This document shows, piece after piece, positions 60,599-64,000 of a stretch of 64,000 bases of DNA; the first letter of the stretch is position 1; every line of letters starts with the position of its first letter. Below the pieces are notes generated by a model. The model saw nothing but the letters and a program-made list of their open reading frames with translations, ran no database searches and was not told the origin of the DNA. The position numbers and the translations under genes were made by a program. The DNA comes from Bacteroidales bacterium (GTDB lineage: Bacteria; Bacteroidota; Bacteroidia; Bacteroidales; FEN-979). The DNA is taken from positions 1 through 64,000 of the forward strand of contig JALNZC010000008.1 in the NCBI GenBank assembly GCA_023229525.1, given 5' to 3'.

Positions 60599-60642
60599 CT
60601 CGCCAACTCGCCAACTCGCCAACTCGCCAACTTGCCCACTCC
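60599..60642. repeat. Short tandem array, 8-bp period (CTCGCCAA type), after mntP
   Basis: Plus-strand units CTCGCCAA four times, then CTTGCCCA and CTCC. On the minus strand these read TTGGCGAG (four), TGGGCAAG and GGAG. TGGGCAAG is identical to the unit at the yitT end. The array lies 27 bases after the mntP stop. Confidence 0.9.
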
Positions 60643-60663
60643 ACATTTCATCTGCTTTTTTAT

Positions 60664-60671
60664 TATCTTTG
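60664..60671 (+). promoter_or_regulatory. Predicted -7 promoter element of queD
   Basis: TATCTTTG, a TAnnTTTG match, 17 bases before the queD ATG. Confidence 0.45.
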
Positions 60672-60687
60672 CCTCATATCGTATAAA

Positions 60688-61137
60688 ATGAACCAGATTC
60701 GTGTCACCAAGGAGTTCAGATTTGAATCTGCCCATGCACTCCGGGGTTATGACGGGCCGTGTAAAAATGTGCACGGACATTCGTATGAATTATCCGTTAC
60801 TGTTATCGGCCCACCGGTTACCGACGTCCATTCGGTTAAATTGGGTATGGTCATGGATTTTGGGGAACTGAAAAAAATCATTAAAAGCCACATTATTGAC
60901 CGGTTTGATCATGCACTTCTTTTGAACGCTGATCAGTCCCAGGACGAAAATTGTAAAGTTGGGGAACCTTTCGAAAATATTGTTTTTTTGCCCTACCAGC
61001 CAACCAGTGAAAACTTTCTTCTCGATTTTGCTAAGCGGATAATCGGAATATTACCTCCGGGAATAAAGCTTCATAGCATGCGTTTGCGTGAAACCGGCAG
61101 CTCCTTTGCCGAGTGGTATGCATCGGATAATGAATAA
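60688..61137 (+). CDS. queD: 6-carboxy-5,6,7,8-tetrahydropterin synthase (QueD)
   Basis: Makes carboxytetrahydropterin from dihydroneopterin triphosphate in queuosine synthesis. Start chosen at the ATG at 60688 (MNQIRVTKEFRFESAHAL), since the upstream codons run through a tandem repeat. 149 residues with zinc His in FESAHAL and CKNVHGHSYEL (Cys and HGH), the QueD pattern, VMDFGELKKII, FDHALLLN, PTSENFLLDFAKRI and RLRETGSSFAEW. It is the second T-fold pterin enzyme in the window; the other lies with folE. Confidence 0.92.
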   Translation: MNQIRVTKEFRFESAHALRGYDGPCKNVHGHSYELSVTVIGPPVTDVHSVKLGMVMDFGELKKIIKSHIIDRFDHALLLNADQSQDENCKVGEPFENIVFLPYQPTSENFLLDFAKRIIGILPPGIKLHSMRLRETGSSFAEWYASDNE

Positions 61138-61210
61138 TTCCCATTTTACACTTTACCTCCTGCCCTCCTCGGGAAGCCGCTTACAGTGAATGCAAGTAAG
61201 GAGATGTATT

Positions 61211-61798
61211 CTATTTTCTGATTCCTGAATTTTGAGTCAGGTGGACATCTGCGTTTACATCGTCGGATGAAATAATGATCAGGTCCGATTCATGAGGATT
61301 CGTATGTTGATCAAACCAGGAAGGCTGAAATTTTTCCGCAGCTTCGGAACTTGCGTTGGGTAATATACGTATGAGATATCGACCGGTTTCTACACGGGGA
61401 AATTGAAAATATCCATTATTATCGATCGTTACCGTACGATAATGGTCGATGGAATCCAGTGGCACTGCTTTATCTTCCACTTTGAACAGGATTGCCGTAC
61501 CACCGTATAGACGCGACTCTCCGCCGTAAGCATGACCCCTGATTGTATGATGATCGCGGGTTACAAAATATAAAAAGGACAGGAACAGGATAAATGAAGC
61601 CATAACGATTGCAACGGTTGTGTTTACCCATCTTGGCGAAAGTTTTGTAAAATCAGCAATGCGTATCCAAAATCCTTCTGCCCTTGGGGCGGGATGCAGG
61701 TCATTCTTAAGCTCCTCCCACACACGATCAGGAGGGTCTGCTTTGTAATCTGAAAACGACTTCCTGAATTTTTCTTCTATGTTATCGGGTTTTTCCAT
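61211..61798 (-). CDS. Putative anti-sigma factor with one membrane helix and a carboxypeptidase-like regulatory domain
   Basis: A 195-residue protein. The N-terminal 40 residues (EEKFRKSFSDYKADPPDRVWEELKNDL) resemble the cytoplasmic head of Bacteroidota anti-sigma proteins, followed by a membrane helix near residues 60-80 (VAIVMASFILFLSFLYFV). The periplasmic part, RGHAYGGESRLYGGTAILFKVEDKAVPLDSIDHYRTVTIDNNGYFQFPRVETGRYLIRILP (normal positions), is a beta-sandwich of the carboxypeptidase-regulatory type. It directly follows the ECF sigma gene (5 bases), which supports the anti-sigma role. Confidence 0.75.
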   Translation of the reverse strand: MEKPDNIEEKFRKSFSDYKADPPDRVWEELKNDLHPAPRAEGFWIRIADFTKLSPRWVNTTVAIVMASFILFLSFLYFVTRDHHTIRGHAYGGESRLYGGTAILFKVEDKAVPLDSIDHYRTVTIDNNGYFQFPRVETGRYLIRILPNASSEAAEKFQPSWFDQHTNPHESDLIIISSDDVNADVHLTQNSGIRK

Positions 61799-61803
61799 TT
61801 TAT

Positions 61804-62355
61804 TTATTTATCCCTGATTCCAATCTCAGTCAGTCGTCGCCTGATCAGTACTTTTGCACGATGAAGTTGTGATTTCGATGTATTTTCCGGAATCCCAAGC
61901 ATGGCGCCGATTTCATGATGACTATATCCTTCCATGACAAACAGGTTGAAAACAGTGCGGAAGCCCACAGGAAGTTCGTGAATCACTTTGAGCAGTTCCT
62001 CCTTTGTCAATATAGACAATGCATCTTCCGAAATAGTTGCATTGAGCGTTGCCTCTTTGAGATCAACTTCCTGATGGAATTTCATTTGTTTTCTGTAAAA
62101 ATTGATGGTAGTGTTGATCATCGTACGGCAAATCCAACCTTCGAGGGAACCTTCGCCGCGGTAATGATGCAACTTGTTGAAAACCCGTAAAAATCCTTCC
62201 TGGAGGATGTCTTCTGCATCCGTGGTATTCCCGGCATACCGCAGGCAAATTCCAAACATTTTTGGAGCGAATCGTCGGTAGAGTAATTGCTGAGAAGCCA
62301 TTTCCCGTTTCAGGCAACGGGCCACCAGATCACGGTCGGCATCTATAATGGGCAA
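61804..62355 (-). CDS. RNA polymerase ECF sigma factor
   Basis: A 183-residue extracytoplasmic-function sigma-70 factor. Region 2 (LYRRFAPKMFGICLRYAGNTTDAEDILQEGFLRVFNKL) and region 4 (LPVGFRTVFNLFVMEGYSHHEIGAMLGIPENTSKSQLHRAKVLIRRRL) are both complete. The start codon is TTG at 62353-62355; upstream in-frame codons include no ATG. It forms a two-gene unit with the putative anti-sigma factor and diverges from the RND efflux genes, which could be among its targets, but no shared promoter motif is evident. Confidence 0.93.
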   Translation of the reverse strand: MPIIDADRDLVARCLKREMASQQLLYRRFAPKMFGICLRYAGNTTDAEDILQEGFLRVFNKLHHYRGEGSLEGWICRTMINTTINFYRKQMKFHQEVDLKEATLNATISEDALSILTKEELLKVIHELPVGFRTVFNLFVMEGYSHHEIGAMLGIPENTSKSQLHRAKVLIRRRLTEIGIRDK

Positions 62356-62476
62356 ATTGTCAAGGTTTCGGTGAGTAAATGTAAATCTTTTTTTAATATC
62401 GAATCCGGAAAGAGTTCAGATCACTGAAAATTTTCATTGTGAAATCAGGTTGAACTTTTCCAGTTCATAATATCAT

Positions 62477-62484
62477 TATCTTTG
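62477..62484 (+). promoter_or_regulatory. Predicted -7 promoter element of the RND efflux operon
   Basis: TATCTTTG, a TAnnTTTG match about 70 bases before the adaptor start. Its TAnnTTTG form suggests the housekeeping sigma rather than the adjacent ECF sigma. Confidence 0.4.
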
Positions 62485-62555
62485 TCGCCCGAAAGAAATC
62501 AATGTATTTACCATACTGACCGTGCCCGGTGTATATTGATTAAATAAATTTAACC

Positions 62556-63674
62556 ATGAAAAAAATTCTGTTTATTTCCGGATTGATCTTTTTCCTTTTT
62601 TCCTGTGGCAATCATTCAACCGATAAAAAAGTGCGTTTGGAACAATTGAAAAAAGAGCATGATAAATTGACGATCGAAATCATGCAATTGGAAAAAGAAC
62701 TTTATCCTTCCGGCAGGGAAGAGACTACAACGGTAAATGTTTCGGAGTTAAAAAAACAATCATTTGAACATTATATTGAAGTACAAGGCCGGATTGATGG
62801 AAATGAAAACATCGGGGTAAGTCCGCGAAACCTGGGCGGGGTTGTAACCAAAATACGCGTCCATGAAGGCGACTATGTTACCAGAGGACAGGTTCTGGCT
62901 GAACTCGATGCGGATGTTTTAAAACAACAGCTTAAAGATCTTCAAAGCAAACTGGCCTTTGCGACTGATATTTTTAACCGTCAGAAAGCGCTCTGGGACC
63001 AGAAAATCGGGTCCGAAGTACAGTACCTGCAGGCAAAAAATAACATGGAATCAGCGCAAAACGGGATCAATACCTTGCAGGATCAGATCAAAATGTCGGT
63101 AATCACGGCACCTATTGATGGTGCTGTGGAGGATATCCCTATTAAAGTTGGCCAGATGGCTTCTTCTGCTTCCCCGACACCGGCATTCCGGATCGTTAAT
63201 TTTTCGAAAGCAAAAGCACTGGCCGATGTCGGGGAAGCCTATTCTTCCAAAATCCAGACCGGCGATGCCGTAAAGGTATTCCTTCCCGATTTTGACCAGG
63301 AACTGGAGGAAAAGGTGACTTTCGCCAGTAAATATATCAATCCGACGAACCGGACTTTTTTGGTAGAGGTTGATCTTCCTGTGAACAAGATCACCTTCCG
63401 GGCAAATATGATCGCTGTATTGAGAATCAAGGACTATGCAAATCCATCCACCATTGCTATTCCTCAAAATTATATCCAGACCTCCCGCGATGAAGGTCAG
63501 TATGTATTTGTTGCAAAAGTAGAAAATGGTAAGAAAGTGGCACGCAAACGTCCGGTAACTCCTTTTGTTACCTTTAACGGTTTGACCGAAATCATCACCG
63601 GGTTGAATGAGGGAGACAAGATCATAACCGCCGGTTATAAAGATTTATATGATGGCCAGCTCATTGATTTCTAA
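62556..63674 (+). CDS. RND efflux periplasmic adaptor (membrane fusion protein)
   Basis: A 372-residue lipoprotein (signal ISGLIFFLFSC, Cys near residue 17) linking an RND pump to an outer-membrane channel. It has a coiled coil near residues 25-50 (RLEQLKKEHDKLTIEIMQLEKEL), unusual at this place, then the biotinyl-lipoyl half (GVVTKIRVHEGDYVTRGQVLAELD), an alpha-hairpin (LKDLQSKLAFATDIFNRQKALWDQKIGSEVQYLQAKNNME), the second lipoyl half (VITAPIDGAVEDIPIKVGQMASS), and a beta-barrel with VVARKRPVTPF-like membrane-proximal part. Followed after 12 bases by the pump gene. Confidence 0.92.
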   Translation: MKKILFISGLIFFLFSCGNHSTDKKVRLEQLKKEHDKLTIEIMQLEKELYPSGREETTTVNVSELKKQSFEHYIEVQGRIDGNENIGVSPRNLGGVVTKIRVHEGDYVTRGQVLAELDADVLKQQLKDLQSKLAFATDIFNRQKALWDQKIGSEVQYLQAKNNMESAQNGINTLQDQIKMSVITAPIDGAVEDIPIKVGQMASSASPTPAFRIVNFSKAKALADVGEAYSSKIQTGDAVKVFLPDFDQELEEKVTFASKYINPTNRTFLVEVDLPVNKITFRANMIAVLRIKDYANPSTIAIPQNYIQTSRDEGQYVFVAKVENGKKVARKRPVTPFVTFNGLTEIITGLNEGDKIITAGYKDLYDGQLIDF

Positions 63675-63686
63675 TTACGATCCGTT

Positions 63687-64000
63687 ATGAAAAAGAAAGT
63701 ACATAAGCTCAAAGAGTTTTTTGCAACCAGTTGGTCGATTGACAATAAAACAAGTATCTATGTCCTTGCCGTCATTATCACTTCCCTGGGATTATTATCC
63801 TATTTCAATATACCCAAAGAACAGTTTCCGGAAATTGTAATTCCCACCATTGTTGTTAATACCCTTTATCCCGGGACTTCACCGGAGGATATGGAAAACC
63901 TGGTTACGCGTCCGATTGAAAAGCAATGCAAATCACTTGCAGATGTAAAAAGGATCACCAGTAATTCAATCCAGGATTTTTCAACCATTGTGGTCGAGTT
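63687..64000 (+). CDS. RND efflux pump permease, N-terminal part (runs off the window)
   Basis: The reading frame from the ATG at 63687 continues through the window edge with 104 complete codons. It begins MKKKVHKLKEFFATSWSID, then the first membrane helix (YVLAVIITSLGLLSYFNIP) and the AcrB-type periplasmic start (KEQFPEIVIPTIVVNTLYPG, SPEDMENLVTRPIEKQCKSLADVKRI). The rest of the expected ~1050 residues is outside. Paired with the adaptor as a tripartite export system; substrate unknown. Confidence 0.9.
   Translation, partial: MKKKVHKLKEFFATSWSIDNKTSIYVLAVIITSLGLLSYFNIPKEQFPEIVIPTIVVNTLYPGTSPEDMENLVTRPIEKQCKSLADVKRITSNSIQDFSTIVVE

Noticed and set aside
61138..61210. Terminator hairpin between queD and the anti-sigma gene
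   Set aside because: Only a 5-bp CTTAC/GTAAG stem with a long loop and no T run; not convincing.

Overview
This window is chromosomal DNA from a member of the phylum Bacteroidota, most likely a fermentative, anaerobic member of class Bacteroidia. The evidence is a type IX secretion (T9SS) gene set (porP/sprF-like, gldK, gldL, gldM, gldN and a sprE/porW-like lipoprotein), a subtilase with a T9SS C-terminal sorting domain, many promoters of the Bacteroidota form TAnnTTTG, few Shine-Dalgarno sequences, and Bacteroidota-specific families such as HU-SPOR fusion proteins and lineage-type LptE. No rRNA, tRNA, CRISPR array, phage gene or insertion sequence was seen. Genes are densely packed and no gene-free stretch exceeds about 260 bases.

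Layout. 1-4.4 kb: methylmalonyl-CoA mutase, with mutA and a partial mutB separated by an outer-membrane barrel gene and a decayed receiver-domain fragment. 4.5-9.3 kb: trmB, an HU-SPOR membrane protein, kdsB, a deoxynucleoside kinase and a GH3-family protein. 9.5-17.6 kb: ackA with a response regulator, yebC, an Ig-like lipoprotein, an ArsR regulator, adenine deaminase and rlmN. 17.7-27.7 kb: groEL, groES, secG, a TPR protein, lptE, a sigma-54 activator, pheT and recG, all leftward. 27.8-33.9 kb: the leftward porP-gldKLMN T9SS core. 34.1-45.4 kb: yitT, then leftward rseP, dxr and an M23 peptidase, then rightward sprE/porW-like, bactofilin, two AtpZ/AtpI-like small membrane proteins, a PTPS-like enzyme with folE, a BI-1 protein and fabD. 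45.5-53.6 kb: rfbB, an AT-rich pair (T9SS cargo subtilase plus lipoprotein), galE and a wbpB-wbpD-wbpE set for a diacetamido-uronic acid nucleotide sugar. 53.7-60.6 kb: elbB, the ptb-amino-acid-permease-buk group, and divergent tnaA with a free-methionine-sulfoxide reductase and mntP. 60.7-64 kb: queD, an ECF sigma/anti-sigma pair and the start of an RND efflux operon.

Physiology. Genes for tryptophan breakdown (tnaA), an amino-acid permease, acyl-phosphate ATP formation (ptb/buk and ackA) and propionate metabolism (mutA/mutB) point to amino-acid and organic-acid fermentation. The T9SS core, a T9SS cargo protease and part of the Wbp sugar pathway lie within about 26 kb. In Porphyromonas gingivalis that pathway makes the sugar linking T9SS cargo to A-LPS, so these genes may form one cell-surface system.

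The most unusual feature not explained by genes is a set of short tandem arrays with units of exactly 7 or 8 bp at gene borders. Several overlap stop codons or sit directly before start codons, and separate arrays share identical units (ATGCAAG, ATAGGAG, TGGGCAAG). They look like one or a few dispersed repeat families.
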